64,000 bases of DNA, from contig NC_052392.1 in NCBI RefSeq assembly GCF_009389715.1, forward strand, positions 38,435,410 to 38,499,409. The letters are read 5' to 3'. Shown in pieces: positions 1-15,289 of this stretch. Numbering within the stretch: the first letter of the stretch is position 1; each line of letters starts with the position of its first letter. Both the position numbers and the translations under genes were made by a program. The stretch is from Phoenix dactylifera (Eukaryota; Streptophyta; Magnoliopsida; Arecales; Arecaceae). Under the pieces are notes generated by a model, which was not told the origin of the DNA, searched no databases, and saw only the letters and a program-made list of their open reading frames with translations.

Positions 1-986
1 CATAACTCTTCGAGCCTGAAGTATGAGGAACTGCTTGAGATGCTCGTGCAGCTCTACCAATATTAGAATATGTCTGCCAAAATAAAAGCACACAGTATAA
101 TATTATTCAATGTATATATTTGCAATCTATATTAATAATAAAGATAATAGAAGATATTGAAACAATATACGTGACCTGTCCTTTTTCAGAAAACCAGTAG
201 TGAACAAGCTCCCTCCACTGCTGAGGGTATACATCAGGAGGAGTCACACGAGCAACCTCCTCCTCTGTCATACCCTCACGCTTGAAGTCCGTCTTCAATT
301 TTGCTTTATATTCTTTCCATTTGCGGTTGAGGGACTTTAGCACCCAATCATGGCTCTCTGGAGGGAGTACAAACTTACCCTACAACAAGATACAGAATGT
401 TATAATAATATTAAACCTCAAAAGTAAAATCATGGTAGTAAGCAAATTAACATGCAGGAGGTGTTAAATTAAAAAGAACAAATTCAATTCATTACCTGTA
501 TGAGTCTAAGAAGCTCAACCTTATACGAAGGAAGCATGTCATTCCACTTCGTATAGTTGAGCGGACACAGCTGACCCTTGCGTGCAACCGATCCTAAAAA
601 GCTTGATAGAAGACTTCCAGCTCTATTGATGGGCTGCCCCAATTCGTTGCATCGGATGATGATCTTCTCACCCGGAGGAAGCTTCCACACATCCTTTGCT
701 TGAGTGGGTCCCCGTCTCGTCCTCACTGTCCCTTGTCCATCTATTCAAATTAAATAAAATGTCTTAAAAAGTTGAAGACAAATATGAACATAAAATATGA
801 ACTTTAAATCGAATTACCCTGGATCCGGAGCTCATCCTCCGAGCAATCAGCAGAAGGCTCGCGCTGAAATCCTGACTCGTGCTGCTGATGCTCACATGGC
901 TACTGGGACTGCAGGGACTGCTCAGAAGTAGATCCCACCTGAGAATGCTGGAACTCCACATCTCTAAATCGTCTCCCTCGGGGCAT
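1..986 (-). pseudogene. CACTA transposase-associated protein (Ptta/En/Spm, Transposase_24 type), partial
   Basis: Four exon-like blocks read on the minus strand. The first runs from ATG at 986 to about 818 and starts MPRGRRFRDVEF. The second (about 745-494) contains VWKLPPGEKI and LGSVARKGQLCPLNY. The third (about 377-178) contains WKEYKAKLKTDF and VYPQQWRELVHYWFSEKGQ. The fourth (about 75-1) contains NIGRAARASQAVPHTSGSKSY. This block order is typical of the plant Ptta/En/Spm transposase family. The first block has an in-frame TAG after residue 28, so this copy is probably inactive. Intron borders are approximate, and the C-terminal half lies outside the window. Confidence 0.75.
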
Positions 987-1109
987 ATTGTTACCTGGTA
1001 TCTGTATTAAATATCTGTATTCAGAAATGACACCACAGTTGGAGAGCATACAGAAATGATATCTGTATTCAAGATGAAGGATATATGTAAATGCAAGTGG
1101 GCAGCACAT

Positions 1110-3200
1110 ACTATGCTACATGGCCCGTTGGCCTCCCATCTGTCACTTACGGTCATCTTTTAAACTAACAAAGACAACAAAGGTAGCAACACACCAAATA
1201 TAAATACAGACCAACCCCTTATATTAATTCTCCTTGTCTCGTATTGCTGGAAAGAGAGATTGGCACAATTCATCTTTGGATTTTTCTTTTATCTCGTATT
1301 TAGGCAGACAAGATTAGGGTTTTATTTTCCATATTGAGATGATCCTAGGTTTTAGCATTGCTGGAAAAAAAAATTTAAAAAAAACTGCATGCACAATTTT
1401 GACAAAGATGGGAGCTTTGTTAGCATTTCGCTATTTAACAGGCAAATGGAATGGAATGATTCATGAGAGCCGAAATTTGGTAACCTGGTTGCTGGCATTT
1501 ATTTGAGATCTTCGGGGTGTTTTTGGTCTGGGCTGGGTCATTTAGCTCTTACCTTTCCCGGACACCAATTAAGGAAAGAGGTTGATCACCCATTACAGGC
1601 GAAAACAGTGAAATTTTTCTGTCAGCTTGAGGCTGTCAGTCGCCTATTTCTGTAGGATGGAAAGGTATAGTTGGGTGCATGGTTGGGCATCCACTCGATC
1701 TCTAACTGCAACATGGTAGCATTTAGCATGCACAATTATAGGAGATGGCGTGCAAATGCGAATGAATACAGTAGGGCAGTTGTATAGTGTGTAGTCCCTG
1801 TAAGATGTCCATACTGCAAATCACCTTTTAATTTAATTATGGGTGAGGGTGAGGAATCTGATTCCATCTAATTACTTGTATCACCACCTAGGATACAAGT
1901 CTACTAGATACAGTCAGACACTTCGGATATGTTATCCTAGTATGGCATAATAGTGCATTTAGACACCAACAAAACTAACAAGATGTCAAGAATTCAAGGA
2001 TTTAAAGTACATTTTCTTCATTAGATAAACATGCAAATAATTAGTTTTTATTTAAATATAGACATAGAAATGGTCAAGAAGAATAGTGAATTTGTACAGA
2101 TTTGGTTATAGAGCTGTGACTATGAGCAATGATTCTTATAGAAGCTAATTCTGTCATTCTCTTGTTTTTGATTTCCACTTCTCTTCAGTGGTTCTCTTTC
2201 TTTAATCACACTGTTTTTATTCTATATTCTCTGACTTTGCTGCTGGCAGCATGCTCTCCTTTTCTGCTCCAGCTCCCTGTTTTGTTCTCATGTCATGTTT
2301 CAGAATGGGATGAGTCAAAAAATGGACCAAAACAAATGAGACATCTATTGTCCTAAGTGTCAGGTATGCTGGCCCATTCCACAAAAAAACCAGGACAGCT
2401 TGCATGGTATTTACAATTAAAACCACTACCTTAATAGTATATACATGAATCCCTCAGTTTGATGAACCAAATCTTGACTATACAACAATGATGGCATATG
2501 ATAATATCACAACTAGCAATGGAATCATGTGCCACATGATTGAAATTAGTAAACCAAAATGGTAAATCATGTTGTCACCACTGTTAGATGCATCTTATGA
2601 AATTGAATCAGCACCTCTACTAAATTACAACGAAAGTTAGACTCCAAATTCAACATAGGAACCAATATTAACACTGATCATTCTACTGTGGCACTATCCA
2701 GCTAGAATACGCTATGTTTTATATATGCTAGCTCTTTCACAGGCAAATTAAAGAATATCTATAAAATATTCTATTTATAAAGCTAGCTCTTTCACAGGCA
2801 AATTAAATTTTTTTTTTTTGGAGGGAAATATTGGAGAGAATGTTACTTTATAAAGCTAGATGTTTCTATTTGAGTTTAATTGTGTTTCTTTGGATCTTCA
2901 CAGATGATTGTTTTATGATTATGCGATCCATCTCTTGCCTCCTATGCTCATTGTCCGGTGGTACCCTGACTCCATTCCTGCTTTGGCTTCTTTGGCTAAG
3001 GCTTCTCGTGCCCATTTGTTTCTTAATCTTTGGTATTGAGATTACCATGAAGTCCTCCACCTCTGTTAGAATTTCAGAAAGTTCTGAGGTTTGGTAGATT
3101 TGATTTCCTTTGAATCAACTGCAATTACTTATGTGTGCCACAATAACTGTATTTACTAGTTATTAGTGATGCGAAACTTTTTTCAAGTTTCAAAATTTTA
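1110..3200. other. CACTA interior without recognisable genes
   Basis: No coding region is supported here. Short ORFs at 2129-2426 and 2831-3097 show no family resemblance. A 26-bp direct repeat (GCTAGCTCTTTCACAGGCAA and following bases) occurs near 2728 and again near 2782, followed by a T-run. Confidence 0.5.
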
Positions 3201-3210
3201 ACTTCCACAG

Positions 3211-3378
3211 GAAACATTACAATGTCAACTTGATAGGAATTGAGGTTGGTGGGACTTTTTCTAAGGCTTCCTACTTATTTATTTGACGATGGAGCAAATA
3301 AAGGTGCCATTATTGACTGTGGTACAACCTTGGCTTATCTTCCAGATGCAGTTTTCAAGCAGTTACTCAATGCGGTGG
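3211..3378 (+). pseudogene. Captured exon of a plant A1 aspartic protease, frameshifted
   Basis: After an acceptor-like CCACAG the sequence reads HYNVNLIGIEVGGTF, then in the next frame LRLPTYLFDDGANKGAIIDC and GTTLAYLPDAVFKQLLNAV. This is the block around the second catalytic motif of plant pepsin-like proteases, usually IIDSGTT-LAYLP. Here the Ser after the catalytic Asp is Cys (D-C-G-T). One extra T near 3263 breaks the frame. No other protease exon is visible. It lies inside the CACTA element, on the strand opposite the transposase, so it is best read as a gene fragment captured by the transposon. Confidence 0.7.
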
Positions 3379-3954
3379 GGGATCATTTTCTATTGTATTC
3401 AATTTCTAGGTTATTTTGATACCCATATATGTGTATTTCTGCTCATTTTGATACCCACTATTTCCAAAATTTCAGAAACTAAATATTACCTTAAACCTTT
3501 AAGATTTAGCCCTCTAACGTCAAAAATCTAACGTAAAGAAAATTAAAAATTGGGTCTCACCTTGATGATGGCTTCAACAACTTAGCTTTTTCCCCGTCTA
3601 CTTCTTCTCCAAAGCACCCACCAGCGATGACGAGGCGGCAACTGACGAGGCTCCATTGAGAGGAGGAGAAGAGGGAGACAGCGGAAGGAGGAGGCGGAAA
3701 ATGAGAAAATAGAGAAAAAGAGGGGATGGGAGGCGCCGGTGTTGGGTGGTCGGAGAGAGGAGAGGCGGTGGAATGAAGGCCGCGCGAGGGGGGAAAGAGC
3801 GCGAGGGACGGAGGGAGAGAGAAAGGCGGTGGCCGTCGGACGTCGCTCGGCGCCGGAGAGGAGAGGAGGGAGGAGGAGAGGAGCTAGGGCTTGATTCGAT
3901 CGGGATGTAAAATGAGGAGGAAGGGGCCGGCCGCTTGGTTTTGTTGTTAATTTG

Positions 3955-4172
3955 GCTTTTGACGACGCTTATTAGCGTCGTTTTATCTTGGGACTATGAC
4001 GACGCTAATAAGCGTCGGCTATTACAACGACGCTTTTGTGCGTCGTCTTTTCTTGAGAATTACCAACGCTTAACTAAAGCGTCGGTATATTTTGGCGGCG
4101 AACCCTTTTTTCGCGACGCTTCTCCCTAGCGTCAGGAAAAAAGCGTCGGGAAAGGCCAATTTTCTTGTAGTG
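3955..4172 (-). repeat. CACTA subterminal palindromes and terminal inverted repeat
   Basis: Several ACGACGCT / AGCGTCGT pairs are arranged as short palindromes: ACGACGCTTATTAGCGTCGT near 3962, GACGACGCTAATAAGCGTCG near 3998, ACGACGCTTTTGTGCGTCGT near 4026, then looser ones near 4066 and 4115. The terminus on the minus strand is CACTACAAGAAAATTGG (4156-4172). In CACTA elements such subterminal motifs bind the element-encoded TNPA-like protein. Confidence 0.8.
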
Positions 4173-5300
4173 GCAGTGGTCTGACCCAATACGAGGCAAG
4201 TGACACACATGGTAGTCTGAGAAGTCCTGGATCCACCCTACTGTGGCAAAAGCCTGGTCGATCCTCTCTCAAACCCTCACTCAACTCTGACAATTGTTGT
4301 ACCAAGTGAACCTCGGCCCGGTGCACTCAAGATCCACCAGACCATTAGTAGCGATGAAGTATTGAAATTCCTTGACCTCAGCTTTGCCCGAGAATGCCCT
4401 CCCCCCTCCCCCCTCTTCTGTTTGTCAAGTGACCTATCAATACAGTTGTAGTCACCTACTATCACGGTAGGGGTACCCAGCTGCATCATACAAGCTACTC
4501 TTGGAGGACGGATACTCTGAGATACCCCAAGCAGGGTGTATCGGATACCCTAATCATCCTTATCCTACTCCACTTCTTGGAGGACGGCTCGTCTGATTCA
4601 CCACCTCTGTTGTCACCTTGTTCCCCATTACTCGTTGTCCTGCTGTCGCCCTCCTATTGAATTGTTGGGTAACCGTTCTCCAGCCTTCAATAATGTCTGT
4701 CTGGGTGGTAACCAGTTTAATGCTTGAGCGGATCCCTTCCTTTTTCCTCCTTTCTGCTTCCCTGCCCATTATGTGATTGCATTCGTCTTCAAGATGCCCT
4801 ATCCTTCCACAGGTAATAAAGTAAGGAAATATTTTTATAGTGAAAGGCACTATGTTAATGTCATATCGAAGAGGATGACTTAGATCATTTTGAACGCACA
4901 CCTTGGTGGAACCTCCTTTGACCACTTCATGGAGAACTAGCCGATGGTGCTATTCTGAGGGTTATCTTATGCTCCCATAACTTTGGCATATCCAGAATAA
5001 TTCATAACCCCTAGGAAATATCAAACGCTTTTTCAGTTTATCGAGAAGGAAATCACAAGGCAAACCTTTGCTCAGAAACCTACTGACGTAGGAGTTCACC
5101 GTTCGTCTACTAGCTCCATTAATTTCAGCATCAGTGAAGACAATGGAGCGAACTCCTGGAGTCTAGATTTCTTCCTTGGTAACCTTCTAGATTTGCCGGT
5201 GGTAACGTTGTCTCCCTTGGATAACTTGAGTCTAGGACCTATCTGGGATACTTCCCCGGATCTCGTTCTTTTGTCTTGTTTATTATTTTTTAACATTGAA
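4173..5300 (-). pseudogene. L1-type LINE remnant: ORF1 with zinc knuckle and endonuclease start
   Basis: On the minus strand 4925-4560 carries an ORF1-like block with TCGRIGHLEDEC, a CCHC zinc knuckle whose first Cys appears lost. Residues upstream (to about 5296) look like the ORF1 N-terminal region. Downstream, 4489-4180 holds endonuclease sequence in two or three frames: TPTVIVGDYNCIDRSLDK, then WWILSAPGRGS and ERIDQAFATVGW-like text, then DYHVCHLPRIGSDHC. Frameshifts and stops show decay. The reading breaks exactly at the CACTA terminus at 4172; the rest of the LINE presumably lies beyond the window. Confidence 0.75.
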
Positions 5301-5309
5301 TTGAACTTA

Positions 5310-5985
5310 TACTATACCGTTCATTTACATGCAAAACATGTTTTTGTCTTTTAACAGATTTAGAGAGGTAAAACTTTCTCTGAGTTTAATGACAATAAAA
5401 TGCATTTATTGTTCTGTGATTGAAACTCCCAGGGCAAGCTTTGTACCTTTTCCCTGCCATATATATTTTATTTGTCAGAAACTCTTAAATATGCACTTAT
5501 ATTTCAACTTGTACGAATCTTTCGAGTATTTGATGAATGCAATTTTCATTGTCACAATTCTCGAAGATTTCGTATAATAGAGTGTAATTATGTAATTTAT
5601 TTTCATTTTGTTGGATTCATTAGAAACCCTTTATTATCAAGAGGAAGTGATAATAAACTCTAATGCTGTTTTTTCATATCAAGTGCCTCTGGAATGAGCA
5701 TAAAGGGCCTAAACATTGTAGAATTTTACAAATAAAGTAAGTTTTCCATGGTTGTGCGTGCGAATGCCACAGAATGTGTCCATGGCGGACACAATGTACT
5801 TTGATAAAGTAGATCATCTGAAGGAAAAATATTCCCTGTTGGATGAGGTTTCCGTTCTCACTCATTGTTTTTGAGTAATCATTAAAGAGAACTCTCTCCT
5901 AGAGCTGTTTCCAGCATTGTTGGCAACTTATGGACCTGAGTTCAAGATATATATTTTAATCTTCCTCAACAAAATGTAATGTCAG
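5310..5985. other. Intergenic DNA, nothing recognised
   Basis: AT-rich sequence with only short chance ORFs. No repeat structure or gene family was seen. Confidence 0.4.
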
Positions 5986-5989
5986 TGGC

Positions 5990-6270
5990 TTGCTTAAAAT
6001 GTGATATTTCAATTCGATTCGGGCCGGAACTGCAATGAGACCAGCTGAAACCGGTTCTTTTCGAATCGAAAACGGCTGGAACCGGTCCGTTAGTACCAAG
6101 TCAATCCGATTTTTGACCAGATTGACTGTGGGCACTATGACATTATTGCCAGAGTGCCGCACGAGCCGTACTGATTTTGGTTCAGTACTGAATCGATATT
6201 GAACTGTACCGACTGCCGACCGATATGGATCTCGATATTAGTTCGGCAGTATTTAGAATACCACCTTTTC
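5990..6270. repeat. Dispersed repeat rich in CCGG/CGAT-type words
   Basis: A segment of degenerate words such as AACCGGTTC, GAACCGGTCCG, GACCGATATGG and ACCGACTGCCGACC, unlike the AT-rich flanks. Similar words occur near 54950-55000 and 61540-61600. It looks like a dispersed non-coding repeat; the family is unknown. Confidence 0.4.
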
Positions 6271-6361
6271 GACTCAACAATACGTCTTATCCATTCTATA
6301 TGAAATCTAAATTTGATTCTGATTTCCCTTTTTTTTGTTGTTGTTGTTGATGCTGCTGTAC

Positions 6362-6520
6362 ATTGGGTTCTCAGGGATAAAGCGAGAGAGTATCTTCAAG
6401 TCTCCAGATGATCCCAGGGGCAAGGTCGGTGTCACTGACAGTGGAAAGGGATTGACCGAGTTCCAAAAGAGGGAGAAGAAGCACTTGCACCTCAAGAAGC
6501 TACTGTGGATGCATAGTAGA
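6362..6520 (+). pseudogene. Fragment of splicing factor SPF30 (SMN-related), last exon
   Basis: Reads GFSGIKRESIFKSPDDPRGK, then VGVTDSGKGLTEFQKREKKH and LHLK. This matches the conserved C-terminal tail of survival-of-motor-neuron-related splicing factor 30 (family form roughly KRESIFKSPDDP..KVGVTGSGKG). There is an extra Lys in REKKHLHL. A shift to the next frame gives EATVDA and a stop at 6514-6516, as if one base were lost. No Tudor domain or earlier exon is visible upstream. I read it as a broken gene fragment, probably moved here by a transposon or left from a decayed copy. Confidence 0.7.
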
Positions 6521-6639
6521 AGTAGATATTGTACTGATAAGAGTGTGCTATTAGTGTTCTCATCATCACCAGAAAGAGTGGTGACATAGGCTGAATGGGG
6601 CTTTATTTTTGTGACCCACTTGGTGCACTTCATGTTCTT

Positions 6640-7990
6640 ATATGCAATTTACCATGCTTGATTTATGAAATTTTCTCTCTCTCGTTTTTTTTTTTTTTGT
6701 TGAAACGGATGATTCATCTCCAAAGTTAAAACGTTTCAGTTACCTTCGGGTTATAGGAACACAGGTTTCAGATTGATGTAACGTGTGGCTGCTCCAGGGT
6801 TCTCTGGGTTGATAAAAAAAAAAAAAACAGAAAAGGAGCTTGTAATTTCTAGTGCACAGCAGACAAAATTTCAACTCCAGGGTTCAACCCTGCACCTTAC
6901 TCTATTGCAATAAATAGCTAGTTTCATGCCCATCTTGATGGTGCAGTGTCAGTATTCCACTTCCTGCATGTATTCCTCTGTTTTAAATATATGCTACCTT
7001 ATAATCCGTGCCATGCATGAAATATATTTTTTTTCTTCTTTTTCAACTATTCTTTATATATAATATAAAATATGTATAATAGAGATCTTGTTCGGTGATC
7101 AACAGATTCAGTGAAGGAACTCTGGGGACAGCACCAAAACCCGGTGAGAAATGTTTCAAAACCATCCGTTGTGTTGGTAAATCATGGGTCATGGTTGTTT
7201 AGCTTTGAGTCTATAATCAGTCAACAGAAAGAAAAAAAACTAGAACCATTAGTAGTCATCTCTCGTTGGTCATCATTTCTATCCACTACCCTCTCGATGA
7301 TCTATTTCAAATGTCCGACAACTCAAATTAAGGTGTCCCCACTATAGGTATCTTGCTTCTAAACCTTTAGTAGTTTAATTATTTTTTAAAATATTTTTTT
7401 ATATTAATATTATAATATACTATTAATATACATATAATTATCGATATAGTAAGATAATATATCATTGTAAAATAACAAGAAGATGATTCAACTTGCATGT
7501 AGATAACAAATAAAAAAGTATTGCATGCAAAGTGTATTTCAATACAATGTAATAGAATTATTAGTGATTGTGCTCTAACTTTTAAATAAAAACATGATCA
7601 TAAAAATATACTAAAAAATAATAAAATATTAGTGCAATATTACAAATTGTGCAGAATATGGACAAGGGATAGTACTAATGAAAAATATTTTTTACTAATA
7701 TCAACATATATTAAGCAAATAGGTTTATTAATCATATAATTAAATTTTATATTAATTTAGAGATACTAATGAAAGGGTTTTTTTTAATATGATTTGATAA
7801 TCCAATAAGTTTCTTACTAACAAACTAATAAGCTTCTTATTTAGTATAGTGCCAAATAACAATTTTATTAATATTATTATTAATATAGGTGCCATATGGC
7901 ATATAGAAAATTCTAGTATCAGTGCTTACCGGACTACAACGCTACTTATAAGTCTCTCTCTTTATATATATATATATATAGTTAGTGTGT
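6640..7990. other. AT-rich intergenic DNA
   Basis: Mostly A/T with several poly(A) and poly(T) runs (near 6689, 6812, 7027) and TATA-type microsatellites (near 7965). No coding sequence is supported. Confidence 0.4.
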
Positions 7991-7995
7991 GTGTG

Positions 7996-8120
7996 TATTA
8001 GATAATAGAATAGATAATGGTTTTTAATCCTAATTTTCAAGAAATTTTGGATATATATATATATATTAGATAATAGAATAGATAATGGTTTTTAATCCTA
8101 ATTTCCAAGAAATTTTGGAG
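7996..8120. repeat. 68-bp tandem duplication with TA/TG microsatellites
   Basis: The block beginning TATTAGATAATAGAATAGAT occurs at 7996 and again at 8064, nearly identical over about 55 bp, separated by a (TA)n tract. A (TG)n tract precedes the first copy. Confidence 0.85.
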
Positions 8121-8584
8121 CTCCATCACCTATAGCTCTGGTTGCATGGTTATCTTTGGTTGCGTCTAATTATTACAGCTTTTGTATCATACTTGAGAAC
8201 CATGGAAAATTACACGCAACAAATCCCAGCGTCTAGGGGATGTTGACTATTCCTACGTGTCCATATTTTTCAACGGCTGCGTATGACACTTTAATTACAT
8301 TATTCAAGATCTGATCGTACGGCTTACATCATAAGTCGTTGCATTTAAATTGCCTTCGACCGTCCGATCGGGTCCACCGGAGCCTCCCCAAACAACCACC
8401 GAACCCGCGTACCAAAACCGTATTCGAGGGTCCACTAAATCCCCTGCTACTTTGTCGGCGCCCCCACAAATGTTCCTTCATGTGCGAGACTCACACGCAA
8501 TTAAGCAAGAAAATAAGCAGTTAAGAAAAAAATCCGTCACTTGGAGTTACCATGAGCGCCCACGGGTAACGCTCCTCGCGGTCT

Positions 8585-8678
8585 TTCGCTCGTATATATT
8601 TTCACCGCCGGATAAAAGGGCGAAGGATGGCGATTTCGATCGCAGTCGATCCAAGAAGAATAGGTTTCTTGGATTCCC
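8585..8678 (+). promoter_or_regulatory. Candidate TATA box and leader for the exon at 8679
   Basis: GTATATATTTT at about 8591-8601 lies 80-90 bp upstream of the ATG at 8679, within a locally GC-richer segment (about 8340-8770) that contrasts with the AT-rich surroundings. This is the usual look of a plant promoter and 5' leader. Prediction only. Confidence 0.4.
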
Positions 8679-8767
8679 ATGGATTGCGCCTCCGCTCTCC
8701 CAGCCCAGTTTCTCAATCGGATGCGCCACCTCGCCTCCGCCGCCGATCTCGTCCACGCCATCAAGAG
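8679..8767 (+). CDS. Orphan first coding exon, unknown protein
   Basis: ATG at 8679 opens a GC-rich reading MDCASALPAQFLNRMRHLAS then AADLVHAIKR, ending at AAG-AG followed by GT (8768), a plausible splice donor. The exon has codon use and composition unlike the flanks and a TATA-like box upstream. I do not recognise the family; the short peptide looks helical. Downstream, 4 kb of T-rich intron-like sequence follows with no convincing second exon. A weak candidate at about 11698-11730 reads WAHAPDEEIDSAIK before GTAGTA. A frame-broken exon lies at 14771-15072. The locus could be a decayed gene that kept its promoter, or a gene whose later exons I failed to see. Confidence 0.4.
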
Positions 8768-12842
<4,075 letters not shown>

Positions 12843-14260
12843 ACTTGAACTGCTGGCTGGTGGACCCTTGAAGCTGGGTCTGAACTAGGGGAAATAGAGG
12901 AAGTCGGAAGAGAATCAGGAATAGAAGGAGAACCCATTAATTGAAGGAGTCATTAGAGTAATTTTTGTCTCAGCCGGAGTCACCAACACAACCAAGGGGT
13001 CTATAGGGCTATCATTAGAACCAGGAGAATGATCAAAATTATTGGGAGAGCTCATCACATTGACATTTTGTTGGAGAAATTGGATACAGGAAGGGTCTAC
13101 AAGAGGAAGAGGTTCGCCATTGTCATCCCAATTCCTCAATACTGGAGAGCCACCAAGGGTGGTGGTTCATTCTTGAAGTTCCTGACTGAAATATAGATAA
13201 TATATTTGAATTTCCTTGCAAAGACATCCATCGACCGAGGAATAGCTTTAATGAACTTGCAGAAAATAGTGAGATCAAATTCAGAGAGATCAATAGTGTC
13301 CCTTGGTAACTCACTAGGTTGCGGATGGAATCCTCGTCCCAACATGCAAGAGTAACATGAGTTTTAGTATCCACTTTATAATACAAATCATGTTAATTGG
13401 CCAAGTACAGACAGTGAAAGAGGAAGAATGGGAATGAATGGTATCTCTTTGGCGTAAAGATAGTTTATTTGTGAGGAGAAGGAACTAAGAACTTGTTGTG
13501 TCTGAAGTTCCTCGCTCTCCAAGCATGGTGAGGGTGATACGAGACAGGAGTGTACATCCACTTCCATCAAAGAATCCACTTCATCCCTACCTTGAAGAGG
13601 GTAAACCCTAATGATGCCACCCCTTTTGTGCTTTCTATGTGCCTCCTTTACGGATCTGGTAATAGGCATGAAAAATAGAGGTTCTAGAAGGACGATTAGG
13701 TATTTCAGCATCCATCTTCTTTTAGACCAAGCTTTACAGATCCTTGAACTATGACCAACCCCCTTACAAATATAACATATTTAGCCATTCCTACAATCCT
13801 TCCTATAATACCCTGTTTCACCATAACAAAAACAAGATCCAACTTTAAGGTAGGCTCCTTGCGAGCCATGGAAGCCTGGCAACTTAGGCTATATGCTTTA
13901 TCTTCCTGAAAAGCTGCTCCATCCCGTTCATCACCTTTCAAAAGCTCTTTGTTAGATCCAGTTGACTAGTCTCAAAAGGAGCAGACCTGGATGAGTAGTC
14001 ATTCGAGGGCATGGAAGGGATACCTCTAGAGTTGTTCCATTCAGCTGTGCTGATTTGATTCTCACTTACATCCTCCAGTCGTGCCTTTCTCCACCACCAA
14101 GAAGGAAGGAGCATGAGGGAAGGAAGAGCGATGTTGCCAAAGAAGTGAGGTTTTGGTGGGGGGATGCGAACTAGGGCAATGTGGGTAGTGGGAAGAAGGA
14201 GGGGATACTCGAAAGCTTTCCTTAGACAAATCAAGCAATGCTATTTCACAACTTTAACTA
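12843..14260 (-). pseudogene. Zinc-knuckle retroelement ORF1/gag remnant
   Basis: On the minus strand several ORF pieces follow each other: 14234-13938 (hydrophobic start then RKARLEDVSENQ), 13941-13705, 13711-13388, 13386-13123 and 13139-12915. Across the second piece a shifted frame gives CFCYGETGYYRKDC and, after a stop, CYICKGVGHSSRIC, two CCHC-type zinc knuckles (C-x2-C-x4-H-x4-C in the second). Stops and frameshifts are frequent. The arrangement fits ORF1 of an L1-type LINE or a retroelement gag; no reverse transcriptase is present. Confidence 0.6.
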
Positions 14261-14560
14261 CTTGAGATAAGGATTGCGGGTTATGATTACTGGATTTCTT
14301 CCTCACCTGTAAGAACTTGATAGAGAATTTTTCTTTCATAAATGTCTTTACTAGACATTATAGTGGGGGTGGGAGGGGAGGAGAAGAAGGGAGCCATCCT
14401 CGAAAGCTTTCCTTAGACAAATCAAGCAGTGCTATTTCGCAACTTTAACTACTTGAGATAAGGATTGCAGGTTATGATTACTGAATTTCTTCCTCACCTG
14501 TAAGAACTTGATAGAGAATTTTTCTTCCATAAATGTCTTTACTTGACATTATAGTTTCAA
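14190..14560. repeat. 191-bp tandem duplication
   Basis: The segment starting CGAAAGCTTTCCTTAGACAA at 14210 returns at 14401 and matches for about 150 bp with few differences (for example GCGGGTT versus GCAGGTT). It sits at the 5' edge of the retroelement remnant, so the duplication came after that insertion. Confidence 0.9.
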
Positions 14561-14770
14561 CTGTGACTTTGACTTTTCATGATATGGGGCATGAAGGGCA
14601 ATGTCTTAATCAATAAAAGCTCTTTTGAACTGCTGCTATGAATTCCAGTCTATACCATACAACCTTTAAACCATGCTAGTTTCTATAACAACTCTTTATG
14701 TTTTATTTGTTTTTCTATTTGCTTTTTCATTCATAGGTCTAAAGCATTTTAATTCCCTTCTGAATTCAAG

Positions 14771-15072
14771 TTGATGTAGGCCAATCCCGACCAGCTGTGT
14801 TCCAACCTAAAAAATTTATCCAGCTATTTATGAGGCAATTGAAGCTTGTGCCAGAAGTGGAATACTACCTTACAATCTTATCTCAGTGGAAACATTTGTA
14901 ACAAATATCCATGCCATTCACTGTTTGGAAGAAAATGAGTTCAAAAGAATATGCAATCAGCAAATTTAGCCATTGAAGAAACTGTCACTGTGCATAGCAG
15001 TATGCTACATTTATCTGAAATGATGCTCCCACCATGAGAAGGCTTGCTAAGGAGATACATGTCAATCTTGAG
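14771..15072 (+). pseudogene. Frame-broken exon of an unidentified protein
   Basis: In one frame the sequence reads IYPAIYEAIEACARSGILPY then NLISVETFVTNIHAIHCLEE and NEFKRICNQQ. A shift gives ANLAIEETVTVHSSMLHLSE and MMLPP, and a second shift gives MRRLAKEIHVNLE before a GTAACT donor at 15073. The smooth protein-like text joined by two single-base losses indicates a decayed exon of a real helical protein. I do not recognise the family. It may belong with the orphan exon at 8679. Confidence 0.5.
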
Positions 15073-15289
15073 GTAACTTTTACAGTGATGATAATTTTAT
15101 TTACATTTATCATACCTTACATTTTACATAAAGAAGTCTTATTATTAACAGTTGTTTACATACTGGTGCATTTGTGACCAAATTCACAGTTATTCTGCAA
15201 ACTGAATGTACAATTAGTTGATGCAGCAGAACTGATTTTAACCAATCAAGCTATTTTCTGCTTCTTAGGTTATCCATGCTTATTTACCA

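Larger units (their letters stand above)
1..4172 (-). mobile_element. CACTA (En/Spm) DNA transposon, 5' part
   Basis: Read on the minus strand, the element begins at 4172 with CACTACAAGAAAATTGG, the usual terminal sequence of plant CACTA transposons. Next come about 200 bp of subterminal repeats, a GC-rich leader-like segment (about 3600-3900), about 2.5 kb without clear coding sequence apart from a captured protease exon, and transposase-like exons that run off the window start. The 3' end and the 3-bp target duplication lie outside the window. The flank beyond 4172 is LINE sequence on the same strand, so the element seems to have inserted into a LINE. Confidence 0.8.

Noticed and set aside
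2831..3097. 88-aa plus ORF and antisense basic ORF within the CACTA
   Set aside because: No recognisable domain, no exon signals matching a family, and both strands are equally open.
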